Origin: Furcasterigmium furcatum
Taxonomy: Eukaryota; Ascomycota; Sordariomycetes; Glomerellales; Plectosphaerellaceae
Length of the DNA: 64,000 nt
Reading direction: 5' to 3'
Assembly (NCBI GenBank): GCA_001599815.1
Contig: BCIA01000004.1
Span: 2,487,051 to 2,551,050, forward strand
The notes beneath the pieces are model-generated. The model searched no databases, was not told the origin of the DNA, and saw only the letters and a program-made list of their open reading frames with translations. Shown in pieces: positions 43,475-56,021 of the stretch; position 1 is the stretch's first letter; every line of letters starts with the position of its first letter. The position numbers and the translations under genes are program-made.

Positions 43475-43926
43475 GGCGGGCGTTGGGGTGTGGCGGAAGG
43501 AGTCGGGAGGTGAGGGGCGTCAATCGCTCGGACGGGGGTGCTTTCGGCGATCGGTAGCGGAGGGCTGTGGTGCTTGGTTCGGGCGGCTGAGGTATTGGGT
43601 CCGGAGACTGGTCGTGTTGTGTGAAGAGATGGGTTTGATGGAGGGAGGTCGGCGGATGGGCGACAAAGGCAAGGCCAGGCTGATGAACAAGGACGCGGCT
43701 GCCGGGAAGCTTCCATGTGGGGCGGGATTTACACCCGGCAGCCTGTAAAAATACACTGTGCGAAATTGGCCAGGAGAAGATGCATTGCAGGTTTGAATGG
43801 AATCATTGTTGATCGATATTGATATTCTTACAAGGCTAGACCACCTCATGCTTGAAATCAGACCCGTCCATGCACCACCAGTTTGCCCATCATGCCGTTT
43901 CCATATGCGCCAAGTCCCAAAGCGCC
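43475..43926. other. Intergenic region, SEM1 promoter
   Basis: This 452 bp lies between the SEM1 start and the HIR3 stop. It presumably carries the SEM1 promoter. No gene, RNA or repeat is visible. Confidence 0.45.
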
Positions 43927-46900
43927 CTACGAGCTGTCCATGGCGGTGTCTTCCTCCGCCTCCTCTTCCTCCTCCTCTTCATCGCCAGAATCGGCGACTT
44001 CGACCGTTTCCTGTCCGTCTCCCTCGACCTCTTCTTCTTCTTCCTCTTCCTCTTCTTCCTCCTCCTCGTCGGCAGCTGCTTCAACGCCTTCATCTTCAGC
44101 GGCCTCTTCCTCCTCCTCGTCCTCGCCCACTTCTGCCTCTTCTTCCGCCTCTTCGGCGTCGTCTGCGTCTTCGGCCATCTCAGTCTCGCCCTCGACGAGC
44201 TCAGTCTCCCCCTCGTGCTCCTCTGCCTCCGCATCCTCCTCCTCCTCAGGTTGCTCCTCCTCCTCGACATCCGAGCTGCTCTCGGCCGCTTCCGTAGCGC
44301 GGCGCGCAAGACCAGGGAACATCATCGATGGAGGCGGCTCCTCATCCCAGTCCTCAGGCACGTCGCTGAGGTCACTCTCGTCGTCCGCCGAGTCGTGAAT
44401 GCTGCCCGCCGGGCTGGACGCCGCCGTCTCGTTGACCGTGACGTCGGCAGCCTCGTGCAGCGTCGTCTCCTCCTTCATCTCCGTGTCGCCGTCTTCGTCC
44501 TCGGTCTCTGCGCCGGCGCCGTTGGGCGTCTGGCTGCCGCGCTTGCCGCTGGACATGGACCGGCGGTTTCTTATGCCGCCGAGACCGATCTTGGGCGCCT
44601 CCAGGTTCTTGATGTACGCCTGTTCGGCCTTGCGAAGGATGTCTGGACGACGGAGCCCAGTGCGACGCCGCGGGGCGGCTTCGGTCTGCTTGTCGGCTCC
44701 TTCGCCGTTGGCCCCTGACTCCGCTCCGCTGGGAGGGTTGAGCAGGCTCGTGAGCGAGCTCTGCGGCTTGAGCTCCGCGTTGCTGTCTGCCTGCGCCTTG
44801 TCTGACTTGCTCTGTTCAATAACCTCGGCAGGCGGCGGCCCTGGTAACGTGGGTCCAATGTCCTGGTATATCGTGGCGTAGCAGTCGACAATTAGGTCGT
44901 CGATGGTGCCAGCCTTCATTAGACCGCCGTTGAGCCTCTTTAGCTCGATAGACTCCTTCATGCCCTGGAGCGCTGGTAGGTCCAGAGTGCCATCACCAGC
45001 CCAGCTAGAGATGCGATCGGCCATGATCTCGAACTCCTCCGGCGACACCGACTTGAAATTGTCTTCCAGGCTCGGCTGGATCTGATGTGCCTGGCGGATG
45101 AGACGAAGATATGCCGCGACGCACGTCTGCCAGAGGTCGTTAAAGTGGTAGAACTCGGCACTCTTCTTGCGAATGCGGCGCATCATTGCCTCCAGGTTGC
45201 TGCGGTCCCTCATGACGACGAGAATCTTCACCATGAACCGGACGTACTGTTCCGTGAAGACGTGGTGCCGGCCCGGACGTTCGGCGTCGCACTTCCAGAC
45301 GTTCATCACCATGGTCTTGGTGAACATGGACTCGCGCAACACATTAAACGCTGCCTTGGCCTGCACGTAGTCGGAGGACGACTGAGAGCGGTCGTCGAAC
45401 AACAGTCTCGCGTGACGCACGATCATGCGATGCTGCCAGTTGGACTTGTCCTTGTCGCGCAGGTGTCTCAAGCTCTTGATGACATACTCCTCCCAGTCGT
45501 CCATGTCATCCATGGTGGCTTCGTCGCCCTGTTCTGTGCCAAACGGTTGCCGAGACAGAATGGTCGCGCCTTCTTGCGGCCGCAAGTCCGATCGGGAGAC
45601 GAGCTTGTGCACGATGGAAAGGATCTTGTAGTGCGGCTCCAGGATCGGCTCGCTGCTCTTGGACTTTCGCGCCTCTGAGGCAACTTTGATAGAGTGCTCC
45701 AGGGCGGCGACGAGAGCCTCAATCGACGGCTTGGTTGCCCGGTCCTTCTCTCCGAGATCAGCGTCAGGAACCTGGTACATTTTCCACAGACACTTTGACA
45801 CCATGAAGGGATTTCTAGAGGGATGTTAGTGCTGGCGTACTCGTATCAGTCGAAAGTCTCGGCTTACCTCCAATCCTGGGGCTTCCTCTTCATCGCCCTT
45901 CGGAACAAACCCGCGGAGAACTTCCAGACTTTGAAGTCTGACATTTCACTATGCAGGGTTCGCTGGAACGTGCCGCTACCCATATTCTCGATGAAGAAAC
46001 GCTCGTGATCGGCGTGCTTGAAAGGCTCCATGGCAAAAGGCTCGCGGCTTGAGGAGTAGAGCCGACTGGCGAAGTTGTGGTACAGATCGTGTAAAGAATC
46101 TCCATCCTCGGACTGCGTGTCGGCGCCGAGGGACTGGGAGAGTGCGACGGTGTGGCAGTGGATCGAGTTCCGCTGATACTTGACGAGCTCGGCGCGCTCC
46201 TTGTTCATCTTGTCCGCTGACCAGACGACAGCGTCTTCAACTTCATAGTCGAAGCATTCGGCCAGGCGGAACCACACCTCCCAGTTGTTGGGAGTGAACT
46301 GGAGCTGATGCCGCAAGAAGGTTGCGCCCAGTCGCAAGTCGTCCATGGCGCCAGGGGTTTGGCGCTTGCTCAGGTCGACCAGCTTGTACTTGCTGAGGGC
46401 AATGTAGCCCAACAGGAAGAACCAGCCATGCTTGGCGAGCGCCGTCTCGGGGGCATTGACAGAGACTGTGTCGAGATCGACGTTACCCCTGAGTGCCTGG
46501 TACAATCGTAAGGGGTGGATGGGTCTCTTGAAGAACTCGTTGAAGTTCCTCAAATTATGTACCATCTGAGGAGTTGACCGCACGGGGCCGATAGCGCCCT
46601 GCATATGCTCGATAGAGGTTTTGAGGTCCGATTTGAGCAAGTCCTTGATGGGCATGCGGTGGGCCAAGCCGGTGATCTTCTCTGCCAGCTGCATGGTGTT
46701 GCGACGCTCGAGCTTCTCTGGCGGGCAGCCGTGATCCTGGACCTCCCAGATGCCAACGCCAAGCTTGAGGCCGTGCAGGTCATATAGAACCTGCCCGAGG
46801 TAGTCTTCCCAGTTCTCAATGTTCTTCAACTTTAGGAGCTCGACCCGCATCATCTTCAAGAAAATCTTGTTCGACACCCTGCAGCTCTTCCGCAAGCCGA

Positions 46901-49900
46901 GCACCTGATGAGCACACGCGAGGTAGTCGGCGAGATCATTCTCCTCCTTCGGGAAGACGTCGGCTACCTGGGTGGCACTGGCCCTGAGAATGGTGTATTG
47001 GAGACACCAGGCACGAACCTGAAGCTCTCGGAGTTTGTTCGAGTATTGCTGAAACGTCGAGCTGCCGGACGGGGACGGTGTTATGCCAATCCTGATCTCG
47101 TCATCGACGACTGCGGCCATGTGCAGCATGGAGTTGAGTTTGGCGACGGCCGCGGCCGAGGACTTCAGATGCTCTTCGTCGACGATGTCGTATGAGGAAG
47201 TATCGTTGAGGGCCATTGACAAGGCGTGGATGAGGAGCTCATCCAGGGACTTAAGCATTCTCAACAGCAGAGCGAGCCTCGTGTCGCTTGGGGTCTTGAG
47301 ATATTGCTCGCTCTCCAGGTCGTTGACAATCATTTCGATAGCCCGCAGCTGGCACGAGAATTCTTTTGTGCCATACTTGATGGCCGAGTATGCGTCGCTC
47401 AGTCGTGTCCACAAGAAGAGCCGTAGCTCGGTGCTGGTACTCTTGACGAACTTCCAGAGATCCTGCAACCCCTGGCTAGCACAGTCCTTGATAGATCGCT
47501 TGTTTGCGTCGGCTGGTGGTGTGCTGCCATTCTCGGACCGGTCCGGAGACGGGGTCGTGTCAGGCACATAGACGGATTCTGGATTCAGGACTGGCTCGAG
47601 ATTATCGATGACAGCCACCGGATCGCTGATGTCGTTTTGGAATAAGCCCAGGAAGAAATCCATCGTCGTCAGCTTGGATATCTCCTTGTCAGCGGCCGTC
47701 GCCGATATTTCAGGAAGAACGGCGTTGTTCTGCAGGCGAATATCGCTTCCTTCATCTTGCGCGAGAACATCCCGAAGGCTGGTCCAGCACTGCAAGATGT
47801 ATTCCCGCGATGCGTTCTCGGTAAGTGTCGCCGAGAACACAGCCGCCCAGAGAAACCTTGACTTGAGCTGGGATGTATCCTGCTGCCCTGAACGCAGAGC
47901 TTCTGATGCGAAGTCCAGCCACCGACCTAAACGGCCCCTAGCTTCAACACGGATGCTGTAGTCAACAGCACTGCTTGGATTCGTGATCCTTTCGTAAATG
48001 TCGAGGTGGAGTTCGAACAGCATCTGGATGACGAGACTGAGAGTTCGCACATCGTCCTCGGCGTCTCCGGCTTGTAAGTCCGACTGGTACTGGTAGCTTG
48101 CGGCTTGCAAGATGTCCTGGTCGAAGCGGCTGACGATTTGCACGACGGATGTTTTCATCTCCGCCGACCAGGTGAAATCAAGGTAGCTCGGGGCGATAGC
48201 CTTGACCCATTCCCAGGCGACCTGCCCGACAGTGAACCACCCATCGTTTATTCTTCTGGCGAACGCGGTGGTACCGGATGTCTCGACGAAGGCAGGACAC
48301 GGTGCTTTGGCGTGCGAGCTTCCCTTGGCATGCTCGAGAAAGGCTGACATGCCCAGAGTGTTCTTCTCCTTCTTGTTGATGAGGATCTTGGCGTTGTCGG
48401 CGTTGAAAGTCAAGATGGTGTTGCGCAAGTCTCTGGCGGCCTCGGCAGTGAATTTGGAAGGGCGATCTTCGCTCTCGCACGACTCAAGGACCTCGGTCAA
48501 GGATTTGAATGCGCCCTGGTCGGTGCAGCCCAGGTTCTCCAGGGCGTCCTTGGTCATCTGGAAGAGCGCTCGATCGGCGGCTTGAAGCTCGGCAATCTTG
48601 TTGGCAAACTGGGCAGTCGGGTCCACGATCTCGTCCACGGCGTTGGTATCGCGTCGACGGATGCGTTTGCTCCGTTTCTCTCCCAGAGTCTCGTCGTCGC
48701 CTGCTTCCCCAAGCCCGGCTGTAGACTGCGATCGCTTTCGGGTCACAATAGACTCGCTTCGGCCTTTGCGGAGCGATTCCGCGGACTTCTTGCCGTCCTC
48801 TGCTGATGTATCCTGCGCTTTCCCATCGTCCTCGGCTTGTGTGTCAGGCCGTGGAGATGTCTTGGCTTCCTCGGCATGCGCCGTTTCGTTGAGTTGCCTG
48901 GCGATGGCTTCTGCCGTGTCTGTCCCGTCGTCCTGGTGGTCTGAGTCGGGGAACTCAATCACAACCGGCCGTCCAGCTGAACCACTCTCCGTGAGGAACT
49001 GAACCAGCGCATTTCCGAGATCCGACCATGAAGCCGTGGCGCATTTGATGACGAGACGCGTCCCGGTGACTTCCTCGACCGATGTGCGGTATCCTTCCAA
49101 GCTCTGGAGAGGGTCCGGGAGGAACGGGATCGGGTCAAGATGGCGTTTGATGATGGCGGGCATCTCCTTTTTGATCCAAGGGCGGAGGACAGGGTGTGTG
49201 AGGGACAAGTCATCCGCTAAGACCTTGAGGTGCCCCTTCAGCTCTTCACCCGCGAGGCCCTCGGCGAGGGAAGGAGGGTCGACATCCTCCACGGCAGGGT
49301 CATCGTCGAGCTCGATGGCAGCCTCCAAACAGTATCTCCTGACTCTTCCGCTCCTCAGAAAGGAGGCTATTCGTGCAGTGCGGCGCCAGAGTTCGGCATC
49401 GGCAGGATCGCGATCAAGGGCAGCATTGAAGTCGATCAGGGCGTCGCGGGCTTCGTTCAATACGCTTTCCCGGTTGTACAGCTCGTCCTCGTCGGCAGCT
49501 TGTTTCCGGCTCGCATGTCGAATGCGGTCCAATATGAACTGTCCGTGATTCTTGTGCGCAAGGAAGAGGGCTTGGGGCAGGCTGCTGTCGGCATTGTCGA
49601 CGTCTCCCCCGGAAACATCGAGGCCAGCAGTGAATGATGCGCCGAGGGCTAATTGGTCCGGTCTTTCGGCTCTCTCGTACTCGGTCGCGGCTTCGGGGTA
49701 CGTGAAGATTTCGGATTTAAAGAGGTCATCGTAAGCGTCGGCAGCTTCGTCGAAGAATCTCGGGCCTTGGGCATGAAGCTTCAGGGCAGTCTGGAAGCGT
49801 TTGAGAGCTTCGTCGATCTGGGACAGTTAGAAAGACGCAGCAGCAGTGAGGACTCGAGGGTCTTACATGAAGCTGCCGAGTGGTATCGACCTCATCCTCG

Positions 49901-50017
49901 AAGCTCTCCTCTGGCTCGAGGTTGATTGCTTGAAAGGCGGGCTGGCAAGCAGATGGTCAGTTTTGGTTGTCTCGAGGTCGCAAGACGGACTGGACGGAAC
50001 AAGTCGCGACGAACCAT
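43927..50017 (-). CDS. HIR3: Histone transcription regulator 3 homologue (HIR3/CABIN1)
   Basis: Four exons, 50017-50015, 49941-49867, 49817-45868 and 45814-43927, give 1971 residues. The first coding exon is the start codon alone; its intron has donor GTTCGT and a CTGACC branch-like site. Exon 2 reads PAFQAINLEPEESFEDEVDT, the usual family opening. TPR-like helices cover much of the N-terminal 1300 residues. The last intron restores DWRNPFMVSKCLWKMYQ, a conserved block. HIR3 is the scaffold of the HIR complex, a replication-independent H3-H4 chaperone that represses histone genes. The last 130 residues are almost pure Glu/Asp with Ala and Val. The gene is divergent from the ChAPs gene. Confidence 0.94.
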
Positions 50018-50627
50018 GGTTCCAGCGCCGGAGCAGCAAGCTTCGATTAAAGCTGCATCAGGGTCCCTTCATGAGGGTGAGGGGTTTCCTCAATTAGACG
50101 GCTAATAGTATGGGAGGATTTCGACAGGACCAAGGCGAGGAAGGGAATGGATGGCTGCTCAGGTCCATAAAGTTGGAGATGCGCGTAAACGAGCTTTGGA
50201 GACGCGACCAATTCAACTTTCCGGACGAGGCTGATCCGGTAGATGTGGCGCCAGTGGCTAGTGGAAGCGCGCCCCACGAGGCTGACGTGTCAGTGAAGAG
50301 AACACTTGTGAAGGAAAGTGCGTCAGGTGGGTCCGTGCGGGAAGCTGCAGCTTGGTCTGACGCCGCCAAATGAGCAGCTTCCGTTATCCTTGTTGTTGTC
50401 TACTTCCAGCGACCTAATTCAGGCCTCGAGTTTACAACACCATCGTGCACTTCTTTGTCCTTGCCTTCCATATGAGCGGCGGCGCATCGGCCATTCCTTG
50501 GATTGGAGGCTTCACATTGCGCATCGAGAAACCCGCGCGGGTCACACTTCGTCCGCGCAGCGACTAGGCCGAGACCGAGACACTCTCTCTGCCCGCGGCG
50601 AGCATATCGCTGACCCCGAATATCACA
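50018..50627. promoter_or_regulatory. Shared divergent promoter, HIR3 and ChAPs gene
   Basis: This 610 bp separates the two start codons. Nothing in it reads as coding. It must contain promoters and leaders for both genes. Confidence 0.5.
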
Positions 50628-53007
50628 ATGGTCGCACCCGCGGTCCCCGAGTATGTCTCCGACGCCCGCGCGCTCAGATTCTGGCGGGGCTTGATGCTAA
50701 TACTTGCTGAAGGATCACCGAGGAGGTCATCCACGATTCAATTGACGCCCGAACCGACTCACTGATCTCGTTGCGCGAACTCGGCCCACCCGACCTCGTC
50801 CACCTCCTGAAGCAGGCCAAAGGCGGTCAGGGCAAGCAGGTACGCCATTCCCAGGTCTACCGCCCTTCCAAGACTACAACAACATGCTGACCTCCTGTTG
50901 CCTCAGATCGGAGTCTACCACCATGTCACCGGTGTCGATGCATCCTCGTCCGCCAGCCTGGCTGCCTACATCAACACCCTTACCTACCGAGAGCATACCC
51001 CCTCAGCACAAACCAAGATAGTCGAGGGTTTGTACTGGTGAGTGCCCTGATGGACTGGCCCTTGGCTCGCGACGGCTTACCAACAGTTTCCAGCTGCTAC
51101 AATGCCTTCTCGCGCCTCGACATGCGCGTCCATGTCACCATCCCCGGATCAGTCGAAGCATACTGCGTGGACGAGCGAGGCGAGAAGCGCAAGGCCACCG
51201 ACGAGCTGTGGCTCGAGACATATCTCTGCAGTGTCCTGCGTGCCTACTCGTACGCCGATGATGGCAGCGGTGAAACCATCCGCAAGATTATGGGCGTGCG
51301 CCGTTTCAACCCCGTCACCAACACGGAGACCGAGCACCGCTTCCTCAATGCCGCCGAGCAGCTCTTCTTCCGAGGTCGGTAACTCCATCGTCATCTTCTT
51401 CGCGGTAATCGAACCCATTGCTGACTGGTGCAGGCTGGCAACTCGGCTCCGACTCGGTCGTCCAAGTCCCCAACAACGTATCGAACCACCTGACCTCCGG
51501 TCTCCTCAAGTACCTCGAGACAACCGGCCGTTACGCCTCTGGCATCAACCTCTTCGAGAAGCTCCGAACCCAAAATGTCGAGGTCTCCTCTCTCCTTGCC
51601 AAGGTCCTCTTCATGGCCGATGAGGAGGTTCAGGGCGTGAGGATTCTGCATCAGGCGCTGAAGGAGTCGCCGATGGACTACGTGATGCTCGACACACAGG
51701 CCGAGTTTCTCCTGAAGAAGGCAATGTCGCCGCTGGCGACTCCGGAGCAAAAGGACGAGCGCCTCCGCATGGCTCTTGGTTGCGCCGACCGCAGCACCAT
51801 TGCCGCTCCTAGCGAATTCGGCACGTGGTCTCGCCTTGCCCAGGTCTACGTCGCCATGGAGGACTGGGAGAATGCCCTGACCATCCTCAACTCATGCCCC
51901 ATGTTCACCTACCAGGACAAGGATGCCCCCGCGATGCCGGAGCCGAAGGACGTCTTCCTTCCCACTCTCCCCGAGACAAGACTCCAGGAGATTGACAGCG
52001 AGAACGAGGGCAGATACTCCGAGCAGGTCGACCCCAGCCTCCTGAACCTGCGCGCCGCCATGTACAGGGGCACATTCAAGCAGGCCTACGCCATTCTCAC
52101 CGAGATGGCCCAGAAGATCGGCTGGGACCAGCTGCTTAAGATCCGAAGCACCGTCTTCGTCATGGAAGACGAGTACCGGACGGAGAAGCAGGAGGCCACG
52201 CAGACCACGCCATCACAACGCAACCCCAGTACTGACGGGCTCCGAGGCACGCCAGACCCTACCACCAACGGCGATGAGTCGGAGGCTGAGGAGACCGGCG
52301 AGTCCGCCCAAGCAGATTCAGAGACGCCCAACGGCGATGCCGAGGAGACGACCACAGTCGAGAAGCCGAGTCACGCAATAGACCCCGGCGAGGTCAAGGC
52401 GGACCCTGAAGGAGTGAGTGCTGGTTTTTTGAGGAAACATGTTCCAGACACTGATGCCTTCCTGCAGCCCCAGAACGACGATCACCTGTCGAAGCTGAAC
52501 AACAAGAGGTTGTGTGAGCGCTGGCTCGACAGTTTGTTCATGGTTCTCTATGAAGACCTGAGAGTGTACACCATCTGGCGAACCCAGATGGCGCAGTTCA
52601 AGGCGCAGTCGATGCAGTACCGCAAGTCCGCCGAGGAGTGGGAGATCCTGGGCTCCCTCGCCGAGCGCCTGCAGCACACGGACGAAGCCAGCGAGGCGTA
52701 CCGGGCTTGTCTCGCGGCTCGGTTCAGCCCCAAGGCCGTGTCGGGCATTCTTCGCGTCTTCCAGACGCGCAAGGACACGCGCGAGACGGTCTCCGCGATC
52801 ATCCGCCTGGTCACCTGGCAATACAGGTGGTACTCCGAGTTCTCGCCGGAACTGCTGCACGTCATCCGGACCCTGATCGAGAACGAGGGCGCCGTCAAGG
52901 TCAGGAGCATCATCCAGGCCACCAGCATGCCGCAGCCTGTACTGGACCTCACGCACCACTACGCCGCCCTCTGCGCCACCTTCCGCAGCAGCGGCACCGA
53001 TGGCTGA
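50628..53007 (+). CDS. Chs5-Arf1-binding protein (ChAPs family, BCH1/BUD7-like)
   Basis: Six exons, 50628-50650, 50713-50839, 50907-51037, 51094-51374, 51434-52413 and 52468-53007, give 693 residues. The phases agree throughout. The opening MVAPAVPE and SLRELGPPDLVHLLKQA, then RLDMRVHVTIPGSVEAYCVD, PNNVSNHLTSGLLKYLETTG and the TPR-rich middle identify the ChAPs family. With Chs5 (exomer) these proteins load on Arf1 at the trans-Golgi and sort cargo such as chitin synthase III to the surface. An acidic, disordered stretch (about 420-480) precedes the last intron. That intron is 54 nt and has no stop in frame, so retention would simply add 18 residues. Confidence 0.93.
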
Positions 53008-53920
53008 GTGCCTGCTTTTCTTTGGTAGACGGGGCTATATGGAAGGAACTGTATCTGGGAGGCATTTGGCTTGTGGCGGATTCCAGACGTGCGTTCGGTG
53101 GCCCTTGTGCCGTGGCGGGAGTTGTCCAATGATCCATGTACATTGTTTTAAGTAGATCATGAAGCCATCGCAGGCATCTCGATGTGGCGGCGCAAGATAC
53201 ACTCTGCTTATCCTTCTGCTCTGTTGGTGATGTAAATCGGCAATGGACCTCGGCTTGTGGCTGCTTCGTCCTTTTCGGTGACGAGATTGCATTACCGCAA
53301 TCGTGGTTTGGTCGGCGGAATTGGGGGGCTTCGATGAGGTCGACGAGACACGCCATATGTCACCATCTCCAGCCCAGTTGAGGAGACCGGAAGTACAGGC
53401 TGGGCTGTCCTCCCGACTGCCAGGTCAAGGGAGAAATATCACGCCCACATGAGAGGCTCAAGGGACCTGACAGCACATGCACGTTCGGCTCGAACCGTGG
53501 GAAAGCCTCCCGATTCGGCCGTCAGTGTAGCTGTCATCTGTCAGCTCAACTCATTGCTAGCACGGCCTGTCCAGTCGACTTCTCTCCGGCGGCCCGTGGA
53601 GCAAGCAGGTCTTCGGAGTGGTTGCGTCTCGACAATTCATTTGGAGACAAGACTCCTATTTTGACCTCGACGCTATCCGCTAGACCACACTTCTTCCGGA
53701 AGACGCGGGCGCGCGCAAACCATAGAGTTCGCGATCGTGATATCATACTTGACGTCAGCTCTCAATGAGCTGAAAACAGGAATTCGAGGGGTAAATTGCG
53801 TGCGATGCGCCATTGAAAAGGGGGCGGTCGTGCGGTCACGGGGTTCTCGAGATATCGTCTCTCTGCCTCATACTACACACAGATTTCCAAGTACCTACAG
53901 TAGAAGCAAACCAATTCACA
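53008..53920. other. Intergenic region
   Basis: This 0.9 kb lies between the ChAPs gene and the Gly/Gln-rich gene, both on the plus strand. Around 53645-53700 the minus strand contains GTGGTCTAGCGGATA, which resembles a tRNA D-arm/A-box, but no matching T-arm or acceptor stem follows. Otherwise I see nothing supported. Confidence 0.4.
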
Positions 53921-54507
53921 ATGAACCGCAACGAAGACTACGACGAGATCACTCAGCAGGGCGAGGGAGAGTACGACCAGGGCAGGACCGGCGGCCTCGG
54001 ACGGCAGCAGGGGCTGCAGGGCGACGACACCTCCGGCGGGCGCTCCAAGCAGAGCAAGTTCCCCGGCGGCTCCGATGACACCTATGGGCAGCAAGGAGAC
54101 ACCTATGGGCAGCAGGGAGACGACGCGAGTTTCGGGGACAGCTGGAACAAGAGCAAGCCTCAGGGCCAGAGCGGCGACAGCGGCCGGGGCCGGTAAGTGC
54201 ACGCGTCTCTCTCTCTCGCGGGAATCACGACTGAGACCTCTCCAGCCAGGAACGTGGTGGCGGCCAGGACTACGACCCGACCGAGCGCACCGGTCAGTAC
54301 GAGGAGGACGACTCTGTTGGCCGCCAGGGACAGAAGTCCGGCCTCCTCCAGGGCCAGGACTCGTCCAGCCGCAGGCAGCAGCAGGGCTTCGGGCAGGGCG
54401 AGAACTACCAGGACGACCCCTCGCAGCAGGAGGGGGGCTTCGGTGGATCTGAGAACATGCCGAAGAGGGGCGAGGGGGGCGAGTATGGCGGTTTCAAGGA
54501 GTACTGA
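53921..54507 (+). CDS. Gly/Gln/Asp-rich low-complexity protein, unknown
   Basis: Two exons, 53921-54192 and 54246-54507, give 177 residues; the donor is GTAAGT and the acceptor CTCCAG, in phase 2. The protein is hydrophilic throughout, with no signal peptide or membrane segment. It is rich in Gly, Gln, Asp, Ser and Tyr, with an imperfect tandem repeat (DDTYGQQG then DTYGQQGDD) and charged spacers. Such hydrophilin-like composition is common in stress- or development-induced fungal proteins, but I do not recognise a named family. The same composition on both sides of the intron supports the splice. A second acceptor (CCAGCCAG) four bases on would shift the frame. Confidence 0.78.
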
Positions 54508-55289
54508 GTGTTGATGTGATAGGTGTGGCACGATGTGGTGACGAGGTGACGGCGATGGGTGGTTCTCTTGAAGTTAAAAGTCTGGGGGCTTGTGTTCCTG
54601 TGCCAGGTTGTTTCTCGATTGCAGGGCGATATTCCAGATTGTCGAAATGAGATTTAATGGATGTCGACATGACCCTGCCAACCTGCGTATGTTCGCCTGG
54701 GCTATAGAGATACCCTCATTCCGTCACTGAATAATCATGGCACATGTCCTGCCATGCTAAAGGCAAAGACATGTCCAATATCTTTAATATATAGCGTGAG
54801 CAGGGTCAAGAAGAGCTGTCACGGAGGTCACCACCACACGAAACTCCACGTTGAGCCACGCACAGTAACTCAGCGAGGGTTGGTTCGCGTTGGATTAAGC
54901 TGACCCTGCCTGGGCCGGGGAAGTTGTTTAAACCACGTGCGTAATGCACTCCAAAGAGTCCCCTTGGATGTTCGGCATACTGTCAAACATGTGGTGAAAT
55001 CGACGCCTCGTGGCGACACCCCGAACTGATCTAGACTTCCAAACCAGCCAGCCATGAGGATGTGGACATTGAATCCAGAAGTTTCAGGCCAACGCCCAAA
55101 TCAGCCCCAATGCGACCTCCGCCGTCACGATCGATGCCACGCACGTGGCAGTCCATGCATAGTCGTCTGCCATGTGTCGACGGCCGGTCCGGTTATAAGT
55201 ACCATAGCCATCAACCCCTGGTGACCCTTCGATGTGTGTAGTGTCTGTCAGCCTTCACCGCCCATATCCCCATCTAATCACTCGACGAG
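54508..55289. other. Intergenic region
   Basis: This 0.8 kb lies before the secreted-protein gene. It is AT-richer around 54,640-54,800. GGTTATAAGTACC near 55,191 could act as a TATA-like element about 95 bp before the start codon of the next gene. Confidence 0.4.
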
Positions 55290-55807
55290 ATGCGTCCCTC
55301 CGTCCTCCTCATCGCCCTCGCGGCCGTGGTCTCGGCCATCCCCGCCGCCGACCCCGTTGCCGACGCCGACGCCCTTGCCGCCCCCGTCATGCTCGACGCC
55401 TCTCCCGAGGAGCCCGTCGAGAAGAGCCAGGAAGAGATCCGCGAGAGGCTCAAGGGATGGGGCCAAAGGCAGGGCGGCATGGCCCTCAAGAACGGCTACA
55501 CCGTCACCGGCTCCCAGAAGCACCCCAACAAGGCGCCCATGTCCTACAGCCGCGACAAGAACTACAAGGCGAAGTGGAGGAAGCTCGGAAAGTACAGGAA
55601 TAGGCCCTTCGAGGAGTCGGGCATCCCGTACAAGAAGCCCGAGCAGACCAAGCGCGAGAGGTGCCACGAGCGATGCAAGGCCATCACCGGCATCTGGCCG
55701 TTCACCATGTGGTGCAGTACGTGGTCACTGGTACCCCGTCGAGGTTTTCGTGTTCATTCTGACGTTTCATCTTCACAGAGCTTTGCAAGGCTATCTACAC
55801 GGAGTAA
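55290..55807 (+). CDS. Small secreted protein with C-terminal cysteines, unknown
   Basis: Two exons, 55290-55716 and 55779-55807, give 151 residues; the donor is GTACGT and the acceptor TTCACAG, in phase 1. The N-terminus MRPSVLLIALAAVVSAIPA is a clear signal peptide. An acidic propeptide-like part follows (ADPVADADALAAPVM), then a basic, Lys/Tyr/Gly-rich middle. The only cysteines are at the end: ERCHERC, MWC and, from exon 2, KLCKAIYTE. This spacing (C-x3-C, then C-x2-C) suggests one or two disulphides or a metal site. A Lys-Arg pair (QTKRERC) just before the cysteines could be a Kex2-type processing site. The size, signal and lack of a recognised domain fit a secreted effector-like or antimicrobial-type protein, which is inference only. 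Confidence 0.8.
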
Positions 55808-56021
55808 TCCGACACGTGTCGGGGGGTTATCACAGAGGGGATCAGCGGTCGGTCACGGTGTCAGGGGCTGTCGTGTCGCATGGTCAAGAACGACTATATA
55901 GTAATTTAGCCTCTTCGAGGGGTCTCAAGACATGAGCTTGTACCGACTCAAAAGCTCTCGTTGCATAGACATCCAGCTCAAGTACGTGAAACTGTTCCCG
56001 CGTGTTCGCTCCTTGGGTCAG

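Noticed and set aside
53640..53710. tRNA-like D-arm GTGGTCTAGCGGATA on the minus strand
   Set aside because: No T-loop (TTCRA) and no closing acceptor stem; at most a degraded relic.
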